NCBI GenBank assembly: GCA_949299195.1
Contig: CASFZN010000020.1
Coordinates: forward strand, 148,429-212,428
From: an uncultured bacterium
GTDB taxonomy: Bacteria > Bacillota_I > Bacilli_A > RFN20 > CAG-826
Direction of reading: 5' to 3'
Length of the DNA stretch: 64,000 nucleotides
A model generated the notes under the pieces. It was not told the DNA's origin, did no database searches, and saw only the letters and a program-made list of their open reading frames with translations. The translations under genes were made by a program, and so were the position numbers. Below, piece by piece: positions 17,354-27,209 of the stretch. Each line of letters starts with the position of its first letter. Within the stretch, counting starts at the first letter, position 1.

Positions 17354-19156
17354 TTCATCAACGCTTAAAATGCTCATGAATGCTTCTTGTGGTAATTCGA
17401 CACTTCCGACCATTTTCATGCGCTTTTTACCTTCTTTTTGCTTTTCTAAGAGTTTACGTTTTCTTGAAATATCGCCTCCGTAACACTTAGCTAAAACATC
17501 TTTTCTTACAGCTTTGATGTCACAACGAGCAATAACTTTTCCATTTACTGAAGCTTGAACTGGGACTTCAAATTGTTGACGAGGAATAACTTCTTTTAAT
17601 TTTGAAGTTAATCTTTGGCCCTTATGATAAGCATCCGGTTTATAAACAATCGATGATAAAGCATCAATTACATCGCCATTTAATAAAATATCCATCTTTG
17701 CTAAATTACTAACTTTATATTCGCTGATTTCATAGTCTAAAGAAGCGTATCCTTTTGTATAAGATTTTAATTTATCAAAAAAATTATAAATAACTTCGCT
17801 TAAAGGTAACTCATAAATGATAATTCTACGTGTTTTATCGAAATATTCTTGATCTAAATAGATGCCACGTTTTTCTTGGCATAACTGCATAATTGGACCA
17901 ATATATTCTTCAGGGGTCATAATTGAAGCTTTAACATATGGCTCTTCAATCGATTTAATTAAGGTTAAATCAGGCATTTTTGAAGGGTTATCAAGTTCAA
18001 TTGTTGTTCCGTCGGTTAAATTAACCTTATATATAACGCTTGGAGCAGTCAAAATAAGGTCAAGATTATATTCTCTTTCAAGTCTTTCTTGAATAACGTC
18101 CATATGTAAAAGACCTAAAAATCCACATCTAAATCCAAATCCTAAAGCTTGAGAAGTTTCAGCTTCAAAAATTAATGACGAATCACTTAAACATAATTTG
18201 TCTAAGGCATCTTTTAAATCTTGATATCTTTTTGAATCGGTTGGATAAATTCCACAATAAACCATCGGTTTAATTTGGCGATATCCAGGAAGTGCACTAT
18301 CTGCTGGATTATCTTCTAAGGTGATGGTATCACCAACATGAACATCCTTAATATCTTTAATTTGTCCGCATAAATAACCAACTTCTCCACAGTTTAATTC
18401 TCCGGTTGATACTTCTTTTGGAGTTCTAATTCCTACCTCTGTTACTAAAAAGGTTTTATTAGATTTCATTAAATGAATCTTATCTCCAACCTTAACTTTT
18501 CCGTCTTTTATTCTAATTAAAACAACGACTCCACGATAAGAATCGTAATAGCTATCAAAAATTAAAGCTTTTAATGGGTTATTATTATCGCCACTAGGAC
18601 ATGGAACATCACTTACTACTCTTTCTAAAATTTCACGGATATTTTCACCAGTTTTAGCACTAACGCAAACAGCTGATTCGCCGTCTAATCCGATTCTTTC
18701 GCTCATTTCTTCCTTACAAAAATCAATTCTTGCGCTAGGAAGGTCAATTTTATTTATACAAGGAATAATTTGAAGATCATTATCGATTGCTAAATATAGG
18801 TTTGCTAAAGTTTGGGCTTCAATTCCTTGAGTTGCGTCAACTACTAAAACAGCACCTTCACAAGCCGCTAAAGAACGCGATACTTCATAAGTAAAGTCAA
18901 CATGCCCAGGAGTATCGATTAAATTAAAAATATAAGATTCGCCATCAAGAGCATTATATTTGATAGTTACTGCATTTAGTTTGATGGTAATTCCTCTTTC
19001 TCTTTCTAAATCCATAGAGTCAAGAATTTGGTCTTTCATCTCTCTTTTATCGATAGTTTCGGTTAATTCTAAAATACGATCGGCAATTGTCGATTTACCA
19101 TGATCGATATGAGCGATAATGCTAAAATTTCTAATCCTACTTTTGTTATATTCCAT
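17345..19156 (-). CDS. lepA: elongation factor 4 (LepA)
   Basis: Ribosome-associated GTPase that affects late 30S assembly and back-translocation. The 603-residue protein has G1 [10 protein letters not shown]3 DTPGHVDF, G4 NKIDLPSA, the EF-G-like domains and the LepA-specific C-terminus ([23 protein letters not shown]). Complete. No Shine-Dalgarno is present; TGATAATAT (hexamer 19167-19172) ends 10 bp before the ATG, suggesting a near-leaderless transcript, though it also lies 24 bp after the helicase stop codon. Confidence 0.98.
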   Translation of the reverse strand: MEYNKSRIRNFSIIAHIDHGKSTIADRILELTETIDKREMKDQILDSMDLERERGITIKLNAVTIKYNALDGESYIFNLIDTPGHVDFTYEVSRSLAACEGAVLVVDATQGIEAQTLANLYLAIDNDLQIIPCINKIDLPSARIDFCKEEMSERIGLDGESAVCVSAKTGENIREILERVVSDVPCPSGDNNNPLKALIFDSYYDSYRGVVVLIRIKDGKVKVGDKIHLMKSNKTFLVTEVGIRTPKEVSTGELNCGEVGYLCGQIKDIKDVHVGDTITLEDNPADSALPGYRQIKPMVYCGIYPTDSKRYQDLKDALDKLCLSDSSLIFEAETSQALGFGFRCGFLGLLHMDVIQERLEREYNLDLILTAPSVIYKVNLTDGTTIELDNPSKMPDLTLIKSIEEPYVKASIMTPEEYIGPIMQLCQEKRGIYLDQEYFDKTRRIIIYELPLSEVIYNFFDKLKSYTKGYASLDYEISEYKVSNLAKMDILLNGDVIDALSSIVYKPDAYHKGQRLTSKLKEVIPRQQFEVPVQASVNGKVIARCDIKAVRKDVLAKCYGGDISRKRKLLEKQKEGKKRMKMVGSVELPQEAFMSILSVDEDN

Positions 19157-19166
19157 AATTCTTTAA

Positions 19167-19175
19167 ATATTATCA
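19167..19175 (-). promoter_or_regulatory. extended -10 promoter close to the lepA ATG
   Basis: Minus strand TGATAATAT, 10 bp, then the lepA ATG at 19156, with no GGAGG. The expected leader is about 3 nt. Confidence 0.45.
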
Positions 19176-19180
19176 AAAAC

Positions 19181-21550
19181 TTATAAATTATAGAAGGTTT
19201 TTACTTCCATTTCTATATCCTTTTCATCGTTTATAAATCTTGAATTTTTCCACACTTTTTTAAATAAAAATGAATAGGATCTTCCTTTATATCTACTATC
19301 GATTAATAAAGCCATTCCATGGTCATTTTCACTTCTAATCAATCTTCCAACTGCTTGCATAATCTTATTGATTCCAGGATTTACAAAAGCATATTCGAAT
19401 GAAGGATAGTTAGAAACTTCTCGATAATATCGGTCTAATTCCATCGTTTCAAATGAAATATTTGGATACCCAACTCCGATAATTATAACTCCAATTAGTC
19501 TATCCTCAGTTAAATCAATTCCTTCTGAAAAACTTCCTCCTAAAACGCAAAATCCTATAGTTGTTTTTTTAGGATTTTTCTTAAAATTAGCAGTAAATCT
19601 TTCTTTTTCTTCGTTTGTCATCTTCTTTTCTTGGAAAAACAAATCGCAATCTTTTAAAAGTTTTCCATCAATTATTGCCATAAGTTTAAATAAATATTCA
19701 AAAGATGGGCAATAAACAATGTAATTTCCAACCTTTGATGAAACAAACGAATTGATTTGAGAAACTACGTTATTTATCGTTAAATCTCGATCTTTATATT
19801 TCAAAGAAATCTTATCATTAACTAAAACTTTTATTTGTTCATCTTTAAAAGGCGAATCGATATGTGAAAAAGGAATCTCCATTTCGCTAGTTAAAATTAA
19901 ATCTTTATAAAACTTAAAAGGGGATAATGTTCCACTAAAATAAAGACTCGATTTAAACTGAGTATTGGTTCTTAAAATATATTCTGAAGCATCTAAACAG
20001 TTTATTTTTATAAGAATATTCTTATCTTTTCTTCTTTCTATTGAATAAACGAAGTTAGAAAAGTTAAAGAATTCCAAAATTTTTAAAAATCTATTAATTT
20101 CTAAAGAAACTTGCGATAAATCGATGAGTCTTTCATCCATTTTCTTCTTTTTCATCCTTAAATACGTGTCTTTAAATTTCATTAAAAGATTGATAAGTTC
20201 AAAATCTAAAACTTCATATTTATGGTTACTTTCATTTTCAATAAAATCATCTTCGTATTCAGAAATTCTTTCTTTAATTTCTTTTAAGATCTTTGAAAAT
20301 CTTGTTAATTTCAGCTTTTTAGCTTCATCTAATGCTGAACCTACCATTTTTAAAGATATTTCAGCGCTATACATATCACGACTTCTAGTTACTAAATTAT
20401 GAGCTTCATCAACTAATAAAAATTTATTTGAAGCAATAATATTCGTGTCGCCAAAATAGCGAATAAGTCTAGCACAAGGATCAAAAACATAGTTAAAATC
20501 GCATAAAATTAAATCACTATAGTTAGATAAATCTAAACTTAATTCAAAAGGACAAATATTATTCTTTTTAGCAATTTCTAGTACTCTTTCCTTATCGAAT
20601 AAGTCATTTTTATTTAAAGAATCGATGATTACATCATTAATTTTCGAATAGTAATCCTTAGCAAATGGACAATCATCTGGATTACACAATTTGTTCGCAC
20701 TTTTATTGATACAAATTTTCTCTTTGGCAGTAATTTGAACACATCTTAATCTCAATTTTTCTTCAAAAAGTATATTTAAAGCTTTTAAAACCGATTCAAA
20801 ACCACTATTTTTAGCAGTTGCATAAAAAATTTTATCAATATTATTGTTATTCATATTTTTAATAGATGAATATAAGAAAGAAATCGTTTTTCCAACCCCG
20901 GTCCTAGCTTCAATAAATGTAGTCTTATTTTCATCCATTGTTTCAATAACTTTTTCGATAATTTCAGCTTGACCTTTGCGATAATATTGAAAAGGAAACT
21001 GCAATTTTTCAATAGCTTCGTTTTTAATATCAATAAAATTTCTATTTATCTTTAAAAAATCGACATATACCCCTAAATATTTAAAAAATAGGTCTTTTAG
21101 TAGATTTCTAGTATATTTATAGTACTTTATTAGTACTTTTTCAGAGTTCTGCGAGATATAAACTAACCTGATTTTTATCTCTTCTAAGTCATTTTGAAGG
21201 GCATAAAAATAGGCATAAACCTCTGCTTGGCCTAGATGCCAAGATTCATTCTTTTCAAAGAACTCTTCTAAATCGATATTGGTAGATTTAATCTCTTCAA
21301 TAACTACTTCGTCTTTATTAATTTCAATACCGTCAATTGATCCCTGAATAGTGATTAAGTAATCTTCAAATTCAATAGTTTCTTTGATTCGATATTCGCT
21401 AATATAATTCTTTCCTTGTTTTGATTGATATTCACGATGAATTCTACTTCCTTCTTGCATCGTGGCTTGGTTAAAAACACGGTCATCAATATCACCGGTT
21501 CTTAATACAAAATCAACCAATTCATGAACACTTATATTAATCTTTGTCAT
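19181..21550 (-). CDS. DinG/Rad3-type DNA helicase fused to an N-terminal RecB/Cas4-like nuclease domain
   Basis: A 789-residue protein. Residues about 1-150 look like a PD-(D/E)xK nuclease: GSIDGIEINKDEVVIEEIK supplies D...E-x-K, followed by WHLGQAEVYAYFYAL (QxxxY motif). The superfamily 2 helicase follows: Walker A EARTGVGKT, an Fe-S cysteine set (C-x6-8-C...CNPDDC), DEAHN, and motif V-VI GGSFSEGIDL...QAVGRLIRSENDHG. Such fusions are known in Bacillota and probably process damaged or branched DNA. It abuts fmt with no gap. A TACT array lies at 21099-21142, coding for residues about 137-151. Confidence 0.85.
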   Translation of the reverse strand: MTKINISVHELVDFVLRTGDIDDRVFNQATMQEGSRIHREYQSKQGKNYISEYRIKETIEFEDYLITIQGSIDGIEINKDEVVIEEIKSTNIDLEEFFEKNESWHLGQAEVYAYFYALQNDLEEIKIRLVYISQNSEKVLIKYYKYTRNLLKDLFFKYLGVYVDFLKINRNFIDIKNEAIEKLQFPFQYYRKGQAEIIEKVIETMDENKTTFIEARTGVGKTISFLYSSIKNMNNNNIDKIFYATAKNSGFESVLKALNILFEEKLRLRCVQITAKEKICINKSANKLCNPDDCPFAKDYYSKINDVIIDSLNKNDLFDKERVLEIAKKNNICPFELSLDLSNYSDLILCDFNYVFDPCARLIRYFGDTNIIASNKFLLVDEAHNLVTRSRDMYSAEISLKMVGSALDEAKKLKLTRFSKILKEIKERISEYEDDFIENESNHKYEVLDFELINLLMKFKDTYLRMKKKKMDERLIDLSQVSLEINRFLKILEFFNFSNFVYSIERRKDKNILIKINCLDASEYILRTNTQFKSSLYFSGTLSPFKFYKDLILTSEMEIPFSHIDSPFKDEQIKVLVNDKISLKYKDRDLTINNVVSQINSFVSSKVGNYIVYCPSFEYLFKLMAIIDGKLLKDCDLFFQEKKMTNEEKERFTANFKKNPKKTTIGFCVLGGSFSEGIDLTEDRLIGVIIIGVGYPNISFETMELDRYYREVSNYPSFEYAFVNPGINKIMQAVGRLIRSENDHGMALLIDSRYKGRSYSFLFKKVWKNSRFINDEKDIEMEVKTFYNL
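21099..21142 (-). repeat. TACT array 3: four 11-bp units inside the helicase gene
   Basis: On the plus strand AGTA (the complement of TACT) starts at 21099, 21110, 21121 and 21132, exactly 11 bp apart; the next position (21143) reads AGAG. On the minus strand the units read TACTAGAAATC, TACTATAAATA and so on. Sense orientation, encoding part of YYKYTRNLLKD. Confidence 0.8.
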
Positions 21551-22486
21551 TTATTTAATAATATCGTTAACTTTAAATTCTTCTCTATTGCCGTTATAAA
21601 AATCAGCGTAATTCATCATCTTTTTGCCTTGTTTTTGAATTTTTTCAACTCCTATTGCTCCGTTATTACAAGCTATAACAAAATTCTTTTTATCATAACT
21701 AATAACTTTTCCTGGAACATCAACTACGTCTTTTAAAAGAATAGATTTTCTAATCTTATATTTAATTTCGTTATTAATAAAATAAGCACAAGGTGATTCG
21801 CTTAAAGCTCTAATTTTATTATGAATTTTAACCGCATCTTCATTAAAATCTAACTTTTCATCCTCTTCTAAAATCTTTTTAGTAAAGGTAACTTTTGATT
21901 CATCTTGAGCTACGCCTTTATTCTTTCCGCTTAAATAATCATCGATATTATCGATAAAAACTTTATATGCAGCATCAACCATTTTATTAGATAATTCAGT
22001 ATAGTTGTCATCATTAATCCCAATTTTTTCAATTCCAAAAACTCTTCCTGCATCCATTTTTTGGACCATTTCCATTAAAGAAACACCGGTTTCTTTATCA
22101 CCATTTAATATTGCATATTGAATAGGAGCAGCTCCTCTATAGGATGGTAAAATCGAACCATGGAAATTTAAAGATCCATATTTTGGAGTTTCTAAAATTT
22201 CTATAGGCATGATTTGCCCATAGGCAAAAGTTAAGATTAACTCAGGATTAATTTCTTTAATTTTATCGATATTTTCTTTGATTTTTTCAAATTGATATAA
22301 AGGAATATTATATTTATTTGCTACTATTTTTGTAGGAGTTGGCTCTAATTTCATCTTTCTACCACTTGGTTTATCAATTTGAGAAACGACCCCAACAATG
22401 TTATATCCTTCAACTATTAATTTTTCTAACAATTTGGCACTCATTTCAGGAGTTCCAAAATATAAAATTCTTACGCTTTTTTTCAT
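21551..22486 (-). CDS. fmt: methionyl-tRNA formyltransferase
   Basis: Formylates Met-tRNAfMet using 10-formyl-THF for translation initiation. The 311-residue protein has the N-terminal RILYFGTPEMSAKLLEKL, the catalytic region with NFHGSILPSYRGAAPIQYAILNGD (N, H, D triad), and the OB-fold C-terminal domain with RALSESPCAYF. Complete. An AAGGAAAT-like site precedes the ATG. It is followed directly by the helicase gene and is divergent from rpsT. Confidence 0.97.
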   Translation of the reverse strand: MKKSVRILYFGTPEMSAKLLEKLIVEGYNIVGVVSQIDKPSGRKMKLEPTPTKIVANKYNIPLYQFEKIKENIDKIKEINPELILTFAYGQIMPIEILETPKYGSLNFHGSILPSYRGAAPIQYAILNGDKETGVSLMEMVQKMDAGRVFGIEKIGINDDNYTELSNKMVDAAYKVFIDNIDDYLSGKNKGVAQDESKVTFTKKILEEDEKLDFNEDAVKIHNKIRALSESPCAYFINNEIKYKIRKSILLKDVVDVPGKVISYDKKNFVIACNNGAIGVEKIQKQGKKMMNYADFYNGNREEFKVNDIIK

Positions 22487-22644
22487 GTAATTTTAATTTC
22501 CTTTAAATTCCTTATTATTTTATAATATTCAAGCTAAATATCATAATAAAAGCTTGAAATTTTTCATCGATTTTTGATTAATTTCGTTTGCTTTTGTTAT
22601 ATAGTTTTGATACTATTATTGACGTATCTATTTTAGGAGATGTT

Positions 22645-22908
22645 ATGGCAAATATTAAATCACAAATCAAAAGAAACAAAACAAACGAAAAAGCAAGACT
22701 TAGAAATATCTCTTATAAATCAAAATTAAGAACTGCAATGAAGAAAGTTAGACTTGCTGTTGAAGCAAAAGACTTAGAAAAAGCAACTTTAGCATTAAAC
22801 AAAGCAGTCTCAATTATTGATAGAGCTGTTGTCAAAGGCATTATTCATAAGAAAACTGCTGCAAGAGATAAAAGTAACTTACAAACTCTCGTTAATACTT
22901 TAAAATAA
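22645..22908 (+). CDS. rpsT: 30S ribosomal protein bS20
   Basis: Primary 16S rRNA-binding protein, 87 residues. The start [21 protein letters not shown] at 22645 is set by TTTTAGGAGATGTT; an open frame extends 57 bp further upstream but has no ribosome site and does not match the family. One of few plus-strand genes in the left half. Followed by a terminator at 22942-22970. Confidence 0.97.
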   Translation: MANIKSQIKRNKTNEKARLRNISYKSKLRTAMKKVRLAVEAKDLEKATLALNKAVSIIDRAVVKGIIHKKTAARDKSNLQTLVNTLK

Positions 22909-22941
22909 TTTAAAATATTAACTACTAGTTTTGCAGGTTTT

Positions 22942-22970
22942 AAGGGGATTTATGTTGATATCCTCTTTTT
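22942..22970 (+). terminator. rho-independent terminator of rpsT
   Basis: AAGGGGAT / ATCCTCTT (22942-22949 and 22960-22967, one G-U pair), a 10-base loop, followed by TTT. Confidence 0.8.
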
Positions 22971-23027
22971 ATTTTATAAATTTTTCTTTTTTTAATATAT
23001 TTATCTTATATTTATATATAGAAAAAG

Positions 23028-23990
23028 TTAAATACTTGCTAAAAATAATTCAAAACCTAAGAATCGATCAATTTCGTTTCTTTTAATTGATAAATCTAAT
23101 TTATATAAATCATCTAAAACTCTTCTAACTTCTTCTAAAGGGAAGTTTTTTAAGTTTCTTAAAGAAATTTGAACTCTATAAGGATTTTGATTTAATATTT
23201 CGGCAATTTCTTGAGAAGAATGCTTTTGTTTTTGAAGTGTTAATATTTCATCATAAAAGATGAAATTGGTGGTTAAACCTGAAATTAATACCACAGGTTC
23301 TACATTTATTTCTTTTAAATCGCGATATATTTCAAATATTTGATCATGATTTTTTGAAACTATTGCGTTTGCTAAATCAAAAAAATTATCGCTAATTATT
23401 CGTGAAGATAATTCATCGATATCTTTTAAAGTTATTTCTTTTTCTTCTATTTTATAAAGCATTAATTTATCAGCTTCATTATGAAAGGAATAAAAATCAT
23501 AATTAACGTATTTTATTAATAAATTTAATGCATCATCATTAATTTTATATTTCATATTCTTAAAATATTCTTTTGCATATTGAATAAATTCTGGTTTTTT
23601 TACCTCACTAAGAATATAAATCTTGCCATTTTCTTCTACTAATTTAACAATGTTATTTGATTTAGCAATAACATTATTAGAGATAAAAATAACGAGTAAA
23701 TTCTGATTTTTCTCTAAAATAACATCTTTTAAAAGATTAAAGGCGCCATCTTTAATCTTTTTTCTTTCTTTTTCAGTTACTAAAAACTCGCTATTTTTAA
23801 TAACTACTGCTTTTTTTAAAAAGAAACCTAAACTAGTTTGGGTTAATTCATCTAAAAAAGGTTCGATACCATCTTTTAAATAATCATAAGTATATAAATT
23901 AATATCCTCACCATTAAAAAAGTCTTTAATTACCTTTTTAAATCTTTTTTCTATAAAAAATGTTTCTTTACCACAAAAAATATAATTCAT
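23028..23990 (-). CDS. holA: DNA polymerase III subunit delta
   Basis: Clamp-loader subunit that opens the beta clamp. The 320-residue protein has the HolA pattern: MNYIFCGKETFFIEKRFKKV, a degenerate AAA+ core, then ELSSRIISDNFFDLANAIVSK, LISGLTTNFIFYDEIL and NPYRVQISLRNLKNFPLEEVRRVLDDLYKLDLSIKRNEID near the C-terminus. It follows comEC by 18 bp and precedes (convergently) rpsT; the comEA-comEC-holA-rpsT grouping is typical for Bacillota. TAAAAT at 24001-24006 lies 10 bp before its ATG, so it may have its own leaderless transcript. Confidence 0.95.
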   Translation of the reverse strand: MNYIFCGKETFFIEKRFKKVIKDFFNGEDINLYTYDYLKDGIEPFLDELTQTSLGFFLKKAVVIKNSEFLVTEKERKKIKDGAFNLLKDVILEKNQNLLVIFISNNVIAKSNNIVKLVEENGKIYILSEVKKPEFIQYAKEYFKNMKYKINDDALNLLIKYVNYDFYSFHNEADKLMLYKIEEKEITLKDIDELSSRIISDNFFDLANAIVSKNHDQIFEIYRDLKEINVEPVVLISGLTTNFIFYDEILTLQKQKHSSQEIAEILNQNPYRVQISLRNLKNFPLEEVRRVLDDLYKLDLSIKRNEIDRFLGFELFLASI

Positions 23991-24000
23991 GTTAGAGATA

Positions 24001-24006
24001 ATTTTA
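24001..24006 (-). promoter_or_regulatory. possible -10 box for a leaderless holA transcript
   Basis: Minus strand TGTAAAAT, 10 bp, then the holA ATG at 23990, with no Shine-Dalgarno. It would let holA be expressed when the competence operon is off. It lies across the comEC stop region. Confidence 0.4.
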
Positions 24007-24008
24007 CA

Positions 24009-26033
24009 CTAAAATTCATAAAATTTATATGTAATCGTGCCTTCAAGATCAGTTCTTCTAATTTTAACGTTATATTTATTTAAAGTAGCGATTACTTCAT
24101 CACTTGGATGATTATAAAAATTATTAACTCCACAGCTAATAATCGCTTCTTTTGGTTTTAAAAATTCGATAAATTCACTACTTGTTGAAGTTTTAGAACC
24201 ATGATGTCCTACCTTTAAACAATCTACCTTCAAATCCTTATATTCATTCATAATATTTTTTTCAATATTTATAGATGCATCTCCCATAAATAAAAAGTTA
24301 TAAGAAGATAAAGAAAGATATAAAACTAAAGAATTATCATTTTCATCTAAGGAAAATGAAGAATTATTTAAATTCCTTATATTAATAGATGAATCATTAA
24401 ACTCTTTAAAATTATTATAATCATAAATATTATTAATTTTAAAATTAGAGTTTAATGATTCTAGTGCTCCATAATGATCAAAATCATAATGGGATATAAA
24501 TACTGAATCTAATGAATATATTCGATTTTTCTTTAAATAAGGAATTAAAGAATTGGTTGCTAAATCAGTATAGGTTAATCCTCCCGTATCAATTAAATAA
24601 GACTTATTTTTGATTCTTATTAAAGTAGAATCTCCTTGTCCAACATTAATAAATGAAACTAAAACACTAAAGCTATTTTCTATAGGTAAAGTATATAGAG
24701 ATAAAAATAACGAAAAAGTAAGAATATATGGGATAAATCTAGCTTTATTGTTAACCTCAACAAAGTAGAAAAATCCATAAAGAATAAAGAAATAAAAACA
24801 TAACAATAAATCATTAAAATATGGGATATGAATCGTTAAATTTATATCGCTAAATAGATAAATTATATTTTTAACTAAGATAAAAATATCATTCACTACT
24901 ATTGAAGGGACTCCTAAAAATGAAAATAATGAAAATAAATAAAAGATTTTAGTAAGTGGAGTTAATAAAAATATGAAAATAGTCGATAAAACATTAAATG
25001 AATTATTAAACTTTATTAAAAATGGAAATAAAACAACACTTATAATAAGTTGGTTAATAAACGCTTTTTCAAGTTTATTAAAATCTTTAATTCTGCCTTT
25101 AATTAAAAATAAAAATATCGAAATCATATAAGACATATAAAATCCTGCTTGAAAGATAATTCGAGGATTAATAGCTATAAAAAACAAACCTAAAATCGCT
25201 AAACTATCGAGCTTTTTAAACTTATAATCTAGATAAAATTTATTAATAAAATTAAAGATATAAAAAATTAATGCTCTAAAAATTGAAAACTTATTAATTG
25301 TTATAATTAAAAGTGGAGAATATGTAATTAAAGCTAAAATATGGGATGTTTTTTCATTAAATTTAAGGAAAAATAATCTTTTTAATCCATATAAAGAAAA
25401 ATTAATATACATTCCAGTAATCGAAAAAAGATTAATAATCTGTAAATCTTTTAAAATAATCGTTGATTCGTTTGAATAATCAATAGTTGAAAATAAAATT
25501 CCTCCAATTAAATTTTTAACTACTTCATCTTCAAAATTAGTTAAAAATCTCTCCTTTAAAAAATAATTATTTAAAGGGAAATTAAAGATATATTCAACAC
25601 TTTTCGCATCTATTTCATAATCTATTCCTTTAGAAAATAAATATTCATTAAAATCAAAGCTTGATTCAAGAGTAACAAAATTAATTTTTGTCTTTATTCC
25701 CTCTATTTTTATTATGTCTAAAAAATCAAATGTCGATTCTTTATCAACTCTTACATATATTTTTTCTAATCCATTAAAAGCAACAATATAGCTCTTTTTT
25801 CTTTCGATTATTAAAAAATAAGGAGATGAAAGCGAGACACTATCTTTAATTAGACATAATAAAATAGTAAGGATAAAGGAAAAAAGAATAACAGCTAAAA
25901 CTTTTTTATTATTTTTAAGATGAACTAAGATTAAATAAATATCAAAAACTAGGATAACTAAGCCTAAAATGTATCTTTCATAATAAATTAAACTAGCTAA
26001 TATGGAGCTTAAAAAAATACAAAATAGGCTCAT
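24009..26033 (-). CDS. comEC: DNA uptake channel ComEC/Rec2
   Basis: Membrane channel and nuclease that moves single-stranded DNA across the membrane in natural transformation. The 674-residue protein has a hydrophobic N-terminus, the OB-like domain, the multi-span competence domain, and a C-terminal metallo-beta-lactamase-like domain with intact motifs: NVGQGDSTL, DTGG, SHYDFDHYGA, GDAS and KVGHHGSKTS. Metal ligands are present, so the nuclease looks active. It starts 5 bp after comEA. Confidence 0.96.
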   Translation of the reverse strand: MSLFCIFLSSILASLIYYERYILGLVILVFDIYLILVHLKNNKKVLAVILFSFILTILLCLIKDSVSLSSPYFLIIERKKSYIVAFNGLEKIYVRVDKESTFDFLDIIKIEGIKTKINFVTLESSFDFNEYLFSKGIDYEIDAKSVEYIFNFPLNNYFLKERFLTNFEDEVVKNLIGGILFSTIDYSNESTIILKDLQIINLFSITGMYINFSLYGLKRLFFLKFNEKTSHILALITYSPLLIITINKFSIFRALIFYIFNFINKFYLDYKFKKLDSLAILGLFFIAINPRIIFQAGFYMSYMISIFLFLIKGRIKDFNKLEKAFINQLIISVVLFPFLIKFNNSFNVLSTIFIFLLTPLTKIFYLFSLFSFLGVPSIVVNDIFILVKNIIYLFSDINLTIHIPYFNDLLLCFYFFILYGFFYFVEVNNKARFIPYILTFSLFLSLYTLPIENSFSVLVSFINVGQGDSTLIRIKNKSYLIDTGGLTYTDLATNSLIPYLKKNRIYSLDSVFISHYDFDHYGALESLNSNFKINNIYDYNNFKEFNDSSINIRNLNNSSFSLDENDNSLVLYLSLSSYNFLFMGDASINIEKNIMNEYKDLKVDCLKVGHHGSKTSTSSEFIEFLKPKEAIISCGVNNFYNHPSDEVIATLNKYNVKIRRTDLEGTITYKFYEF

Positions 26034-26038
26034 AAAAG

Positions 26039-26596
26039 TTAATCGCTTAAGCAGATGTTATTTTTAATTTTTGAAAAGATAGAATTTCCGATTCCTTTAA
26101 CATCCATAATGTCTTCTAATGTTTCAAATCGTCCATTTTCTTCACGATGTTGAACTATTGAAGAGGACATTACTTCACCAATTCCATCCAAAGAATCGAG
26201 TTCTTCTTCATCTGCATCGTTAATATTTACTTTTTCGATTGGATTATTCCCACAAACATCATCTACTTCATATAATGGCGCAATATAATATGAGGTAGAA
26301 TCTTCAACAATTGCTTCAAAAAAGTAACATTTTTCATCCGCATTTGAAGTAACTCCTCCAGCGGCTTCAATTAAATCTGCCATTGAAGAACCTAAAGCCA
26401 GGGTGTAATTCCCAGGTCGAACAACTTCACCGCTTACCCCAACCGAAATATTATCGTCATCAACAATATCAATCGAACTATCACCACTTCCTCCGTTATT
26501 AGAGTTTCCTTGAAGATTTGGATCGATTGCTTTAAGGACAATAATTCCAATTATAGTAACAATGAGCGTTCCAATAATTACTTTTGTTAAGACCAT
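26039..26596 (-). CDS. comEA: competence DNA receptor ComEA
   Basis: Membrane-anchored double-stranded DNA receptor for transformation. The 185-residue protein has one N-terminal transmembrane helix (VIIGTLIVTIIGIIVLKAI), a flexible Gly/Ser/Asn linker, an SLBB domain (GVSGEVVRPGNYTLALGSS, LIEAAGGVTSNAD) and a helix-hairpin-helix pair (INDADEEELDSLDGIGEVMS, ETLEDIMDVKGIG). First gene of the comEA-comEC operon; AAAGGAGG precedes the ATG. Its upstream region matches that of the C39 gene at 4092. Confidence 0.96.
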   Translation of the reverse strand: MVLTKVIIGTLIVTIIGIIVLKAIDPNLQGNSNNGGSGDSSIDIVDDDNISVGVSGEVVRPGNYTLALGSSMADLIEAAGGVTSNADEKCYFFEAIVEDSTSYYIAPLYEVDDVCGNNPIEKVNINDADEEELDSLDGIGEVMSSSIVQHREENGRFETLEDIMDVKGIGNSIFSKIKNNICLSD

Positions 26597-26605
26597 AAAT
26601 AAAAA

Positions 26606-26676
26606 CCTCCTTTATATACAAGAACGCTCTAAAGGAGGAAAATTATTCAACTTTTTTAAAAATTTTTAAAAATTAT
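26606..26676 (-). promoter_or_regulatory. competence-like promoter element, copy 2 (before comEA)
   Basis: Minus strand: A/T block, then GTTGAATAATTTT, six bases, then the 21-bp block (26612-26632) identical to copy 1 and containing AGAGCGTTCTTGTATA, then AAAGGAGG and the comEA ATG. The GAATA core recalls the streptococcal ComX box TACGAATA, but the match is partial. The element overlaps the greA stop codon. The inner AGAGCGTTCT is an imperfect palindrome. Confidence 0.6.
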
Positions 26677-27155
26677 TTAATTGAGGTGATTTTAATATCG
26701 TATGGTTTAACAGTTTTAACGGTTACAACTTCATCAACTTTATGTCCAACTAAAGCAACACCAAGTGGACAAACGTTTGAAATTTTTACGACATTATCGC
26801 TAGATAATGGATTTGCTTCGATAGAAGAAACAATCTTAACAGTCTTTTCTTCATTTTTTAATAAGTCAATGAAGGTAACGATATTAGAGATTTTTACTTC
26901 TTGAGCTTTATTATTATCTTTAACGACTGTAGCATCAGCTAAGATAGCTTCAATTTCTTTAATTCTACCTTCAACTTCAGCTTGTCTATTTCTAGCACTA
27001 TCATAATCAGCGTTTTCACTTAAGTCACCCATACTTCTTGCGTTTTGAAGTTGTTCGATGACGTGAGGTCTTTCAACATCAATTAAATGACGTAATTCTT
27101 TATTTAATTGTTCGACACCTTCTTTGGTTAATTCGATACCTTTTTTTGCTACCAT
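26673..27155 (-). CDS. greA: transcription elongation factor GreA
   Basis: Binds the RNA polymerase secondary channel and stimulates cleavage of backtracked RNA. The 160-residue protein has the N-terminal coiled coil (LTKEGVEQLNKELRHL...) with the acidic tip DLSENADYDSARNRQAEVEGRI and the FKBP-like C-terminal domain (CPLGVALVGHKVDEVVTVKT). AGGAGATATT precedes the ATG. Last gene of alaS-ruvX-yrzB-greA. Its stop overlaps the comEA promoter element. Confidence 0.97.
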   Translation of the reverse strand: MVAKKGIELTKEGVEQLNKELRHLIDVERPHVIEQLQNARSMGDLSENADYDSARNRQAEVEGRIKEIEAILADATVVKDNNKAQEVKISNIVTFIDLLKNEEKTVKIVSSIEANPLSSDNVVKISNVCPLGVALVGHKVDEVVTVKTVKPYDIKITSIK

Positions 27156-27209
27156 ATTTTTAATATCTCCTAAATCGTAAATTATATTAGCATTAAATCG
27201 TTCTAATTT

